From Hyphomicrobiales bacterium (GTDB lineage: Bacteria; Pseudomonadota; Alphaproteobacteria; Rhizobiales; Rhizobiaceae): DNA of 41,462 nucleotides. The notes beneath the pieces are model-generated. The model saw nothing but the letters and a program-made list of their open reading frames with translations, ran no database searches and was not told where the DNA came from. Positions within the stretch are counted from its first letter, which is position 1. Every line of letters begins with the position of its first letter. Below, piece after piece: positions 16,979-25,234 of the stretch. A program made the translations under genes and the position numbers. The stretch spans positions 1 through 41,462 of the forward strand of contig UCIT01000031.1 of the NCBI GenBank assembly GCA_900472625.1, read 5' to 3'.

Positions 16979-17287
16979 ATGTCACAACCCATACCAGGCG
17001 TGGCTATCTTTGTCGCCAGACCCGGCGCGGAGGCAAAGGTTGAAAGGGCGCTGCGAACACTGGTCGCACCCAGCAGAGCCGAGGCAGGCGCGGTACACTA
17101 TACGCTGCATAAAGACAGAGAAAATCCGCGGTGCTTCGTGTTCAATGAGGAATGGAAGGATCAAGCTGCTTTTGATCGCCACGTCGCATCTGACCACGTG
17201 TCGGCGGTGTTTCCACAAATAGACGATCTTCTCGAAAGTTCGCTGGTGTTGTTGCTTTCGGAAGTCGAAGTTTCTAGAGCGCTATGA
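16979..17287 (+). CDS. Antibiotic biosynthesis monooxygenase (ABM) domain protein
   Basis: Small 102-residue protein with the dimeric alpha-beta barrel ABM pattern: VAIFVARPGAEAKVERALRTL, AGAVHYTLHKDRENP, CFVFNEEWKDQAAFDRHV and HVSAVF. Such proteins act as cofactor-free quinol monooxygenases or as accessory proteins; here the partner is unknown. The start at 16979 has AAAGGA 11 bases upstream. It sits just after the remnant region and may have been the last gene of the lost cluster. Confidence 0.85.
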   Translation: MSQPIPGVAIFVARPGAEAKVERALRTLVAPSRAEAGAVHYTLHKDRENPRCFVFNEEWKDQAAFDRHVASDHVSAVFPQIDDLLESSLVLLLSEVEVSRAL

Positions 17288-17515
17288 GTCGCGTGCATTC
17301 GTACGGGTCTAACTTCCATACTGTTCAACGGGGCAGGAGTATGGATTCGAAGCCATCGGTCGAGATGCGAGTTTTTATCGCGCAGGTTCGTTTCGGTTAG
17401 CGAAAATCGCCGCGTCAGGTCGTACCGCGTGCCGACCCAATTCTCTCGTGCGGCGCTCGGCCGTGCAAGCAATGCTTGTCTACGCTCAAGCTGGAAACGC
17501 GCTGCATCCCATCGC

Positions 17516-18217
17516 TCATTCGAACAAATCGGGGTGATTCGCTTCGATCTGCGGCAGGTCCGACAAAATGCCATTCAGGTGCGCGCGCATGGCCGACGCC
17601 GCGGCTTCTGCGTCGCGGCTGTCGATGGCCGTGATGATGGCCTCATGCTCGGTGATCAGCCGCATCATGGAATCGGGGTGTCGAAGCTGCAGATTGCAGA
17701 CGCGGTCCATATGCGCCTTGATGTCGGCAATGGCGTTCCAGGCAAGACTGCAGCCGGCGCCTTCGGCGATCGCGATGTGAAACTGTTCGTCCTCGCGGCG
17801 GAACGCATTGTGGTCGTGCGCCTCCATTGCGGCCCGCTGCCGGCTGACGATGGTGTCGATCCGGCGACGCGTCCAGCTGTCGAAGCTTTCGCTGGCGCGG
17901 CGCGCAACCGCGGTCTCCAGCGCCTCCCGGACAAAGCGCGCCTCCATCATCTGCCGGGCCGAGATCCTGACGACCACGGTCCCTCTGTTGGGACGCACAT
18001 CGACCAGCTTTGATTTTCCGAGCGCGATGAGCGCTTCGCGAACGGGCTGGCGTGACACCCCCATTCGCGTTGCGATGTCCTGTTCGGACAGCCTCGTGCC
18101 CGGTGCCAGATCGAGCTTGATGATCTGTTCGCGCAAGTCCCGCTCGACCTGCGCGGCAGCCGTTTCGCCGCTCTCAATCTTCAGTGATTCCAGGTTCATG
18201 TCTTTCGTCGCCATCAT
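17516..18217 (-). CDS. GntR-family regulator, FadR/FCD subfamily
   Basis: The 233-residue transcription factor has an N-terminal winged helix (~25-90; LSEQDIATRMGVSRQPVREAL) and a C-terminal all-helical FCD effector domain (~100-225), with acidic/histidine ligand positions in FRREDEQFHIAIAE and ITEHEAII. FCD regulators in uronate clusters respond to hexuronates or breakdown products. It is divergent from the aldehyde dehydrogenase and transporter-kdu operon. A pair of direct repeats lies directly upstream of its start at 18217, so autoregulation and control of the divergent operon are likely. Confidence 0.9.
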   Translation of the reverse strand: MMATKDMNLESLKIESGETAAAQVERDLREQIIKLDLAPGTRLSEQDIATRMGVSRQPVREALIALGKSKLVDVRPNRGTVVVRISARQMMEARFVREALETAVARRASESFDSWTRRRIDTIVSRQRAAMEAHDHNAFRREDEQFHIAIAEGAGCSLAWNAIADIKAHMDRVCNLQLRHPDSMMRLITEHEAIITAIDSRDAEAAASAMRAHLNGILSDLPQIEANHPDLFE

Positions 18218-18239
18218 GCGTTGACATCCAATTTAAACC

Positions 18240-18257
18240 ACCATACAGTACCATACA
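18240..18257. promoter_or_regulatory. Direct-repeat operator candidate for the GntR regulator
   Basis: ACCATACA occurs twice at exactly 10-bp spacing (18240-18247 and 18250-18257), 23 bp upstream of the gntR start, in the divergent promoter region. Same-face repeats suggest a protein bound cooperatively. About 20 bp further, ATCCGG and CCGGAT form an inverted repeat around 10 bases (18275-18296). Which element the regulator uses cannot be told from one sequence. Confidence 0.5.
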
Positions 18258-18326
18258 ATTCAAACGCAACATAAATCCGGTGGTTTAGCCCCGGATAAAT
18301 AGGGAGGGCCGGCACCGGGTGCTGGC

Positions 18327-19853
18327 TTGTTGGGTAACGTGCTGTCCAATTTCATTGCGCCTGATTCCGGTAATCCCAGGCTGAACATTAAATCCCGCTA
18401 CCAGATGCTTGTCGATGGCAAGTCGGTGGATGCCGCGTCGGGCCGCACGATTGACCGTGTCAGCCCCGGTCACGCCGGTGTCGTCGTCGGCACCTGGCCG
18501 GAAGCCTCGGCGGACGATGTGCGTCTGGCGATCGCCGCGGCGCGGCGCGCGTTCGATACCGGCCCTTGGCCGCGCATGTCGGGCGCGGAGCGCTCCCGCC
18601 TGATGTTCAAGGTCGCAGACCTGATCCTGAAGCATCAGGAGGAGCTTGCCCTGGCCGAGAGCCTGGAGGTCGGCAAGCCGATCGCCCAGGCACGCGGCGA
18701 GATCGGCTTCTGCGCCGACCTCTGGTCCTATGCCGCCGGGCAGGCGCGTGCATTGGAAGGACAGACGCACAACAACATCGGCGACGATCGCTTGGGCCTG
18801 GTGTTGCGCGAGGCGGTCGGCGTCGTCGGCATTATCACGCCCTGGAATTTCCCCTTCATCATCGCCTCCGAGCGCGTGCCGTGGGCGATCGGGGCGGGCT
18901 GCACCGTAGTCCTCAAGCCGTCCGAATTCACTTCCGGAACGTCGATCCGCATGGCGGAACTGGCACGCGAGGCCGGCATTCCAGATGGTGTCTTCAACGT
19001 CGTCACCGGCTACGGCGATCCGGCCGGCCAGGTGCTTGCCGAGGATCCTGGCGTCGACATGGTGGCTTTCACGGGCTCGGTGCGCGTCGGCACAAAGCTT
19101 GGCGAGATCGCAGCGCGCAGCGTCAAGCGCGTCGGCCTCGAGCTTGGCGGCAAGGGGCCGCAGATCGTATTTGCCGACGCGGACCTCGAAGCGGCGGCCG
19201 ATGGCATCGCTTACGGCGTGTATCACAATGCCGGCCAGTGCTGCATATCAGGTAGCCGGCTCCTGGTTCAGGAAGGGATCCGCGATGCATTGATGGAGCG
19301 CCTGCTTGATATCTCACGCAAGGTGACGTTCGGCGATCCTTTGAACGATCGCACCAAGATCGGAGCGATGATCTCCGAAGCGCATATCGCCAAAGTTCAT
19401 TCCTACGTGGAGGCCGGTATCGCATCGGGTGCCGAGCTGTTGCTCGGTGGTCAACGCGTCGGCAAGGACGCCGGCATTTATTACGCGCCGACCGTGTTTG
19501 CGAGCGTGACGCCCGACATGTCGATCGCGCGCGAGGAAATCTTCGGGCCAGTGCTCTCAACAATGACCTTCAAGAGCGCCGACGAGGCCGTCGCGCTTGC
19601 CAACGCCAGCGAGTTCGGCCTTTCCGCGTCGGTCTGGTCGACCAATCTCGAAAACGCACTGCAGAGTATCCGCCGCATTCACGCCGGCCGCTGCTGGATC
19701 AACAGCGTAATCGACGGTACGCCGGAACTGCCGATTGGCGGTTACAAGAAGAGCGGTCTCGGCCGCGAGCTCGGCCGCTACGGCTTTGATGAATATTCCC
19801 AGTTCAAGGGCGTGCACGTGACATTCGGCCGCCCGGCGCCGTGGTTCGGCTAG
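18327..19853 (+). CDS. NAD(P)-dependent aldehyde dehydrogenase
   Basis: Aldehyde dehydrogenase superfamily enzyme, 508 residues counted from TTG 18327. Visible are the cofactor and catalytic motifs PWNFPFI, KPSEFTSG, FTGSVRVG, LELGGKGP (general-base Glu) and GQCC with nucleophile Cys306, then EEIFGPVL and the C-terminal FDEYSQFKG. The start is uncertain: GTG 18339 or ATG 18405 (MLVDGKSVD) are possible, and AGGGAGG lies 20 bases before the TTG. As first gene ahead of a sugar transporter and kduI-kduD, it may oxidise a uronate-derived semialdehyde or lactaldehyde; the substrate is not shown by sequence. Confidence 0.92.
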   Translation: MLGNVLSNFIAPDSGNPRLNIKSRYQMLVDGKSVDAASGRTIDRVSPGHAGVVVGTWPEASADDVRLAIAAARRAFDTGPWPRMSGAERSRLMFKVADLILKHQEELALAESLEVGKPIAQARGEIGFCADLWSYAAGQARALEGQTHNNIGDDRLGLVLREAVGVVGIITPWNFPFIIASERVPWAIGAGCTVVLKPSEFTSGTSIRMAELAREAGIPDGVFNVVTGYGDPAGQVLAEDPGVDMVAFTGSVRVGTKLGEIAARSVKRVGLELGGKGPQIVFADADLEAAADGIAYGVYHNAGQCCISGSRLLVQEGIRDALMERLLDISRKVTFGDPLNDRTKIGAMISEAHIAKVHSYVEAGIASGAELLLGGQRVGKDAGIYYAPTVFASVTPDMSIAREEIFGPVLSTMTFKSADEAVALANASEFGLSASVWSTNLENALQSIRRIHAGRCWINSVIDGTPELPIGGYKKSGLGRELGRYGFDEYSQFKGVHVTFGRPAPWFG

Positions 19854-20005
19854 CAGGAGAATAAAGGGATAGGGCGTTTCCGCTTTTGGGAGAAGGCGGG
19901 ACGTCCGGGAGGAAAATCTCGGCCGGCGTGATCTTTGGTCGGAGCCCGCCAGCCGAGACTTGGGTCTTTCGACCCGCATTGCACATCCAAAGGGAGGATA
20001 CGCAA

Positions 20006-20956
20006 ATGAAATTGACCAGGTTGAAAACCGCAGCACTCGCCGCGGGTATCGCCACCATGATGACATCTACGGCATTGGCCGCCGACGTCAAGGCAACGAT
20101 GATCATCTATCTCGATCCGAGTGTCCAGTTCTTCAACCCCGTGGTGAAGGGCGCCAAGGACGCGGCAGCACAGTTCGGTGTCGATCTCGACGTGCAATAC
20201 GCCAACAACGATCCAGTTCGCCAGAACGACCTGATCGAGAGCGCGACGGCCAGCGGTGTCGACGGAATCGCCGTCGCCATCTCCTCGTCGGATGCCTTCG
20301 ACGACAGCATCTGCGCGGCGGTCAAGGCCGGCATCGTCGTCATCGGCTTCAACAATGACGATCTGGAAGGCGCCAAGGGCAATTGCCGTCAGGCCTATGT
20401 CGGTATGGACGAGTTCGCGTCGGGCTACGAGCTCGGCAACCGGATGATCAAGGAGTTCGGCCTGAAGTCCGGCGACGTCGTTTTCAATCCGCGCGAGATT
20501 CCCGAGGCAAGCTTCGCGGTCGCCCGCGGCGGCGGCATCGAAAAGGCGATGAAGGAGAACGGCATCAAGGTCGAGACGGTTCGCGCCGGTCTCGATCCGG
20601 CCGAGGCGCAGAACATCATGGCGCAATTCCTGATCGCCAATCCCAGCGTCAAGGCGCTGTTCGGCACGGGCTCCGTCACCTCGACCGTCGGCGCCGGCGC
20701 GATTAAGGATGCGAACGTGAAGATCCCGTTCGGCGGCTTCGACCTGGCGGTCGAGATCGTCAACGCGGTTGAGTCAGGCGCGATGTTCGCGACCATGGAC
20801 CAGCAGCCCTATCTGCAGGGCTACTATCCGATCGCCCAGATCGCACTCTCAAAGAAGTACGGGCTGACCCCGACCGACGTCGATACGGGGCAGGGCGCCT
20901 TCCTCGACAAGTCGCGCATCAGCTCGGTCAAGCCGCTGATCGGCAGCTTCCGCTAA
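20006..20956 (+). CDS. Sugar ABC transporter periplasmic binding protein (RbsB-like)
   Basis: The 316-residue receptor has a clear Sec signal peptide (LKTAALAAGIATMMTSTALA, cleaved at about residue 26) and a periplasmic-binding-protein type I fold of the RbsB/FrcB kind (VQFFNPVVKGAKDAAAQFG, DGIAVAISSSDAF, GFNNDDLEGAKG). The start at 20006 has AGGGAGG close upstream; the open frame before it is not coding. It is followed by a 12-bp stem-loop and the permease. Given kduI-kduD-kdgF downstream, the ligand is probably a (de)oxy-uronate or oligouronide monomer; this is inference. Confidence 0.92.
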   Translation: MKLTRLKTAALAAGIATMMTSTALAADVKATMIIYLDPSVQFFNPVVKGAKDAAAQFGVDLDVQYANNDPVRQNDLIESATASGVDGIAVAISSSDAFDDSICAAVKAGIVVIGFNNDDLEGAKGNCRQAYVGMDEFASGYELGNRMIKEFGLKSGDVVFNPREIPEASFAVARGGGIEKAMKENGIKVETVRAGLDPAEAQNIMAQFLIANPSVKALFGTGSVTSTVGAGAIKDANVKIPFGGFDLAVEIVNAVESGAMFATMDQQPYLQGYYPIAQIALSKKYGLTPTDVDTGQGAFLDKSRISSVKPLIGSFR

Positions 20957-20969
20957 CCGCGTTTCGTGG

Positions 20970-20996
20970 GAGCCTGCCGGCGATGCCGGCGGGTTC
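20970..20996 (+). other. Intercistronic stem-loop after binding-protein gene
   Basis: GAGCCTGCCGGC and GCCGGCGGGTTC pair over 12 bases (two G-T wobbles) around a 3-base loop, 14 bases after the binding-protein stop. No U-run follows, so it more likely stabilises the upstream mRNA or lowers read-through into the permease than fully terminates. Confidence 0.7.
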
Positions 20997-21025
20997 TCCG
21001 TCTCCAATCGATCGAGTATCAGACC

Positions 21026-22045
21026 GTGACACCCATTCTCGCAGACAGTGCCGCGCCCCGGTCGCGGACGCAGAAACAACCGATCCTCAAGCAGATCATG
21101 GCGATGCCGGCAGGCGCGATCTTCCTCGTCTTCATGACGCTGCAGATCGTCTGCATCGCAGGCGCGCTTTTTTATCCCGACCAGTTTCGCTATCTCTCGC
21201 CGCAGAACCTGACAATCCTGATGAAGGCGGTCCCCGTGCTCGGCTGCCTGGCGCTCGGCGCCGGCGTGCTGATGATCGCTGGCGAATTCGACCTCTCCAT
21301 CGGTTCCGTCTACACCTTCACCGCGATTCTGATGGCAAGCCTCGTCGGTGCCGGGTTGAGCGCCTTCGTCGCCGCACCCATCGGTATCCTCGCCGGCATC
21401 ATGATTGGCTTGCTCAACGGCCACATAACGCTCCGTTTCGGGTTGCCCTCCTTCATCGTCACCCTGGGTGGCCTGCTGTTCTGGCGCGGCGCCGTGCTCC
21501 TCTATAACGGCGCAGTCCAGGTGCGCTTCGACCCGGAGCCGGTCTTCACCAGCCTGTTTTCCGGCACGCTTCTCGGGATCAATGCCGCCTTCATCTGGAT
21601 CGTTCTCTTCGTCGTCGGTTTTCACTACCTCGTCCACCGTCACCGCTTCGGCAACCATGTGTTCGCCACCGGCGGCAACCGGGGCGCCGCTGAGGCGATC
21701 GGCATCAACACAAACCGCGTCAAGCTCGTGGCATTCGCCATCGCCGGCGGCATGGCGGCGGTGGCCGGCATCATCGCGACGGCGCGTGTCGGCAGCGTGC
21801 AGCCTGGGCAGGGCGCCGGTCTGGAACTCCAGGCGATCGCCGCCTGCGTCATCGGTGGGCTATCGCTACGCGGCGGTCGCGGGTCGATCGTCGGCATCTT
21901 CCTCGGCGTGCTGCTCATCCATACCATCACCGACGTGCTTCTGTTGTTGCGCGCACCCGGCTTCTATCTCGACATGTTCATCGCGACGCTGATCGTGCTG
22001 GCCGCCATCTTCAACCATCTTATCGAGCGGCGAGGTCTTGCGTGA
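21026..22045 (+). CDS. Sugar ABC transporter permease (RbsC/FrcC-like)
   Basis: Inner-membrane permease of ~339 residues, BPD_transp_2 family, with about eight to ten membrane helices. Signature stretches are GAGVLMIAGEFDLSIGSVYTF and AACVIGGLSLRGGRGSIVG. A GTG at 21026 is taken as start, leaving a soluble N-terminal tail of ~30 residues; ATG 21098 is an alternative and no strong ribosome site decides. One permease gene implies a homodimer, as in ribose and fructose importers. Its TGA overlaps the ATPase ATG by one base. Confidence 0.88.
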   Translation: MTPILADSAAPRSRTQKQPILKQIMAMPAGAIFLVFMTLQIVCIAGALFYPDQFRYLSPQNLTILMKAVPVLGCLALGAGVLMIAGEFDLSIGSVYTFTAILMASLVGAGLSAFVAAPIGILAGIMIGLLNGHITLRFGLPSFIVTLGGLLFWRGAVLLYNGAVQVRFDPEPVFTSLFSGTLLGINAAFIWIVLFVVGFHYLVHRHRFGNHVFATGGNRGAAEAIGINTNRVKLVAFAIAGGMAAVAGIIATARVGSVQPGQGAGLELQAIAACVIGGLSLRGGRGSIVGIFLGVLLIHTITDVLLLLRAPGFYLDMFIATLIVLAAIFNHLIERRGLA

Positions 22046-22782
22046 TGTCGGCCCCCAATCTTCTTGAACTGCACAACATCTCCAAAAGCTTCGGCGCGCT
22101 GACCGCGCTGCGCAATCTGAGCTTCCATATCGGCGAAGGCGAAGTGGTTGGGCTGCTCGGCGACAACGGCGCGGGCAAGTCGACCACCGTCAACCTGATC
22201 TCGGGCATTCACAAGCCGACGGAAGGCTATCTCAGCGTCGATGGCAAGAAGACCGCCTTCAGTTGCCGATCGGACTCGGCCGACGCCGGGATTGAAACCA
22301 TCTACCAGCACACCGCGCTGGTGGATTCCCTGTCGATCACCCGCAACATCTTTATGGGCCGCGAACTTACGGATCGCTTCGGTTTCCTGAGACAGCGCGA
22401 CATGCGAGAGATCGCCATGGATGTGCTGGAGAATGCGGTCCACATCGCCGGTATCGATTCTCCCGACACATTGGTTGGCAATCTCTCGGGCGGCCAGAAG
22501 CAGGCGGTCGCCATTGCGCGCGCCGTCTATTTCAAGAAGCGGGTCCTGCTCCTCGATGAGCCGACCTCGGCGCTCTCGGTGCGCGAGACGGAGGCGCTCT
22601 TGAACCAGGTGCTGAAGCTCAAGGCGGAGAACGTCTCCAGCGTGCTCGTGACCCACAACATCTACCACGCCTATCAGGTCTGCGACCGCTTCGTGATCAT
22701 GAGCCACGGCACCAAGGTGTTCGATGTCGACAAGGCGGACACGACGATCAACCAGCTGACCGAATACGTCGTGCTCACCTGA
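22045..22782 (+). CDS. Sugar ABC transporter ATP-binding protein, single-domain
   Basis: The 245-residue ATPase has Walker A GDNGAGKST (~38), signature LSGGQKQAVAIARAV (~145), Walker B VLLLDEPTSAL (~165) and H-loop VTHN. Most RbsA-type ATPases are double-length (~500 residues); this is the single-domain form known from the rhizobial fructose importer FrcBCA, so two copies must dimerise. It starts at the ATG overlapping the permease stop. kduI follows after 31 bases. Confidence 0.92.
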   Translation: MSAPNLLELHNISKSFGALTALRNLSFHIGEGEVVGLLGDNGAGKSTTVNLISGIHKPTEGYLSVDGKKTAFSCRSDSADAGIETIYQHTALVDSLSITRNIFMGRELTDRFGFLRQRDMREIAMDVLENAVHIAGIDSPDTLVGNLSGGQKQAVAIARAVYFKKRVLLLDEPTSALSVRETEALLNQVLKLKAENVSSVLVTHNIYHAYQVCDRFVIMSHGTKVFDVDKADTTINQLTEYVVLT

Positions 22783-22813
22783 TCCCACCCAACAGACAGA
22801 AGGGGCATAGCCC

Positions 22814-23656
22814 GTGACCATTTCAGTATCAGTACGCCAGGTCGTCGGACCGCAGGATGCCGCAAGGCGAGACACGCAGGGCCTGCGCGATGGATTCGTG
22901 ATCGAAAAGCTGTTCCGTCCAGGGGAAGCCAATCTCACCTACAGCCATCTCGATCGGATGATCGTCGGCGGTGTGATGCCCGGTGCCGCACACCTGGAAA
23001 TCGCCGCCATCGCGCAAACCGGTACGGAGCGCTTTCTCGATCGGCGCGAGGCCGCGATCGTCAATATCGGCGGGGCTGGTACGATCGACATCGCCGGACG
23101 GCGTTACGATCTCGGCTTCCAGGAAGCGCTCTACATCGGGATGGGCGAGGGCGCCCTGACCTTTGCCAGCGTTGATACGGCCGAGCCGGCGCTCTTCTAT
23201 TTGCTGAGCGCACCCGCGCATCGTGCTTATCCAACGGTTCACATCACGCGTGAGATGGCAAAAAAGGTGGTTGTAGGTTCCGCGGAAGAATCCAACGCCC
23301 GCACCATCAACCAGTATGTTCACCCGGACGTCTGCGAGAGCTGCCAATTGCTCGTGGGCCTGACGATGTTCGAGCCGGGCTCGGTCTGGAACACGATGCC
23401 GGCGCATGTTCACGATCGAAGGATGGAGGTCTATCTCTACTTCGGCATGCAGGAAACGACGCGCATCTTCCACTTCATGGGGGAACCCGGCGAGACCCGG
23501 CATGTCGTCCTGAAGAACCATGATGCGGTGTTGTCGCCCGGCTGGTCCATCCACTCCGGCGCCGGCACCGGCCGCTATGCCTTCATCTGGGCGATGGCCG
23601 GCGACAATATGAGCTTCACCGACATGGACAAGGTGCCGATGGACGCGCTGCGATGA
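22814..23656 (+). CDS. kduI: 5-dehydro-4-deoxy-D-glucuronate isomerase KduI
   Basis: Cupin-fold isomerase that converts 5-keto-4-deoxyuronate to 3-deoxy-D-glycero-2,5-hexodiulosonate in pectin breakdown. The 280 residues match KduI length. All four metal ligands are in place: His198 and His200 (PAHVHDRR), Glu205 (MEVY) and His247 (WSIHSG). A GTG start at 22814 is used. Its TGA overlaps kduD's ATG (ATGA), so the two pathway enzymes are coupled. The full ligand set makes this a confident call. Confidence 0.95.
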   Translation: MTISVSVRQVVGPQDAARRDTQGLRDGFVIEKLFRPGEANLTYSHLDRMIVGGVMPGAAHLEIAAIAQTGTERFLDRREAAIVNIGGAGTIDIAGRRYDLGFQEALYIGMGEGALTFASVDTAEPALFYLLSAPAHRAYPTVHITREMAKKVVVGSAEESNARTINQYVHPDVCESCQLLVGLTMFEPGSVWNTMPAHVHDRRMEVYLYFGMQETTRIFHFMGEPGETRHVVLKNHDAVLSPGWSIHSGAGTGRYAFIWAMAGDNMSFTDMDKVPMDALR

Positions 23657-24408
23657 GCCTCTTCGATCTTACTGGTCGCTGGGCGATTGTCACCGGCGCC
23701 AATACCGGCATCGGCCAGGCCATCGCCGTGGGGATGGCAACTGCTGGTGCCGACATCGTGGGCGTCGGACGGTCGGCCATGGACGACACCGCCAACGCGG
23801 TCACATCGACGGGGCGCCGGTTCGTATCGCTCAATGCGGACCTGGCCGATACGAAGGAGGCGAGGGCTGTCGTCGAACGTGCCCTTGCCGCCGGCGCCTC
23901 GCCGGATATCCTGGTCAACAATGCCGGTATCATCCGCCGCGCCGATGCGCTCGAGTTTACGGAAGAAGATTGGGATGCGGTGCTGGACACCAACCTGAAA
24001 TCGGTGTTCTTCCTCTGTCAGGCGTTCGCGAAGGCCGCGCTCGTCGGTCAGAAGCCTGCGAAAATCATCAACATCGCCTCGCTGCTGTCGTTTCAGGGTG
24101 GCATCCGCATTCCGTCCTATACGGCGTCGAAGAGCGGGCTCGCCGGCATCACCAGGCTGATGGCCAATGAATGGGCGTCGAAGGGCATCAATGTGAACGC
24201 GATTGCGCCCGGCTATGTCGAGACCAACAATACGAAGGCCCTGCGTGCGGATGTGGAACGAAGCGCCGATATCCTGAAGCGCATCCCCGCTGCCCGTTGG
24301 GCTAAGGCGGAGGATATGGTGGGCGCGGCGGTTTATCTCGCTTCGCATGCTTCGGATTATGTTCATGGGGTAGTGCTGCCCGTCGACGGTGGCTGGCTCG
24401 CCCGATAG
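23653..24408 (+). CDS. kduD: 2-deoxy-D-gluconate 3-dehydrogenase KduD (SDR)
   Basis: Short-chain dehydrogenase of 251 residues acting after KduI, reducing the diulosonate to 2-keto-3-deoxygluconate with NAD(P)H. It has the cofactor motif TGANTGIG (~14), NNAG (~92) and the catalytic Ser143, Tyr156 and Lys160 (IASLLS, SYTASKSG). The C-terminal DGGWLAR is typical of KduD. It overlaps kduI and is followed after 9 bases by the KdgF-like cupin. KDG kinase and aldolase, needed to finish the route, are not in this window. Confidence 0.94.
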   Translation: MSLFDLTGRWAIVTGANTGIGQAIAVGMATAGADIVGVGRSAMDDTANAVTSTGRRFVSLNADLADTKEARAVVERALAAGASPDILVNNAGIIRRADALEFTEEDWDAVLDTNLKSVFFLCQAFAKAALVGQKPAKIINIASLLSFQGGIRIPSYTASKSGLAGITRLMANEWASKGINVNAIAPGYVETNNTKALRADVERSADILKRIPAARWAKAEDMVGAAVYLASHASDYVHGVVLPVDGGWLAR

Positions 24409-24417
24409 GAGATTATA

Positions 24418-24747
24418 ATGGCTGATCATTACCTGCTTCCCAATGATGTCACCTGGACCGAAGTCGCGCCCGGCAACCGGCGCGCTGTGCTGTCGCACCG
24501 TCCGGAAATGATGCTCGTCGCCTTCAGCTTCGATCCCGGCGCCATTGGCGCGCTGCATTCGCATCCGCACACGCAGGTGAGTTATGTCGCCGAGGGCGCC
24601 TTCGACGTTACCGTTGATGGTGTGACCACACGGCTGAATGCCGGCTCCAGCTTCATCGTCGCCCCCAATCTCATCCATGGCGTTGTCGCCCTCGAAAAGG
24701 GGATGCTGATTGACACCTTCACGCCACGGCGCGACGATTTCCTTTAG
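24418..24747 (+). CDS. kdgF: Cupin-domain protein, probable KdgF
   Basis: The 109-residue single-domain cupin has the metal motifs GALHSHPHTQVSYVAEG (~40-56) and a second motif GSSFIVAPNLIHGV (~80). KdgF of this size and type promotes linearisation of 4,5-unsaturated uronates to 5-keto-4-deoxyuronate, the substrate of KduI. Being third in kduI-kduD-x strongly suggests KdgF. It has GGAG seven bases upstream, and no gene follows on this strand for ~490 bases. Confidence 0.82.
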   Translation: MADHYLLPNDVTWTEVAPGNRRAVLSHRPEMMLVAFSFDPGAIGALHSHPHTQVSYVAEGAFDVTVDGVTTRLNAGSSFIVAPNLIHGVVALEKGMLIDTFTPRRDDFL

Positions 24748-25163
24748 GAAGCGACTGATTTGGTGGTGATACATCGTTGCGCGGGCTTCGAGACAATGCC
24801 TGCACGCGCGAATATCGGTCGGCGCGGCCCAACGCTGTAGGAGCTTGTTACGTCGCCGAAGTGCCCGTGTTTTTTCAGTGCATCGGTGATTTCCACCCTT
24901 GCGGCCCCGATCAGCGTTTCATCGCCTTTTCTGGCCGTCGCGAGGCACGCATGCGGGTGGCCACCGAACCGTCCTGATGCTTTTGGGCAGCTTGTCTGTG
25001 CGGCTGGCTGACACAGTTTGCCGAGGTGAAGGATAGCAAGCGGGGCCTGGCTGCAAATCGCGGGAGATTATGGTCACGACGAAATCGAGATGGTCAGCAG
25101 AACTATACTCAGAAAGGCACATCACAAAAACGAATAAGAGAAGCTAAACATTCGTTTTTATTT
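24748..25163. other. Gene-poor interval after kdgF
   Basis: No convincing gene or RNA was found here. On the minus strand (about 24870-24960) one short frame reads rather protein-like (ARKGDETLIGAARVEITDAL, then KKHGHFGDV), with GC-rich third positions and no start or conserved end. It may be a relic, or chance in GC-rich DNA. The base composition turns AT-rich after ~25120, approaching the response-regulator promoter. Confidence 0.5.
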
Positions 25164-25192
25164 TAGACAATTGAAGTATATGGACATATACT
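25164..25192 (+). promoter_or_regulatory. Sigma-70-type promoter of the response-regulator gene
   Basis: TAGACA (-35, 25164-25169) and TATACT (-10, 25187-25192) are each 5/6 matches to consensus and are separated by exactly 17 bases. The expected start is near 25199, giving a ~36-base leader that includes the GGGGGAG ribosome site before ATG 25235. A perfect dyad overlaps the spacer and -10. Confidence 0.65.
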
Positions 25193-25193
25193 T
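25174..25193. promoter_or_regulatory. Perfect 20-bp dyad overlapping the promoter
   Basis: AAGTATATGGACATATACTT is a 9-bp perfect inverted repeat around GA. It covers most of the promoter spacer and the whole -10 element, so a bound dimer would exclude RNA polymerase. It is a strong repressor-operator candidate; the protein is unknown and could be the adjacent regulator itself. Confidence 0.6.
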
Positions 25194-25234
25194 GTTTCCA
25201 TTATATGACGGACATCTGAAGTGGGGGAGCTTCT

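Noticed and set aside
23575..24774. A 399-codon minus-strand open frame opposite kduD and the cupin gene.
   Set aside because: High-GC shadow of two well-supported genes; no recognisable domain.
24870..24960. Protein-like minus-strand stretch in the gap after kdgF.
   Set aside because: No start, no conserved C terminus and no recognisable family; too short to separate from chance in GC-rich DNA.
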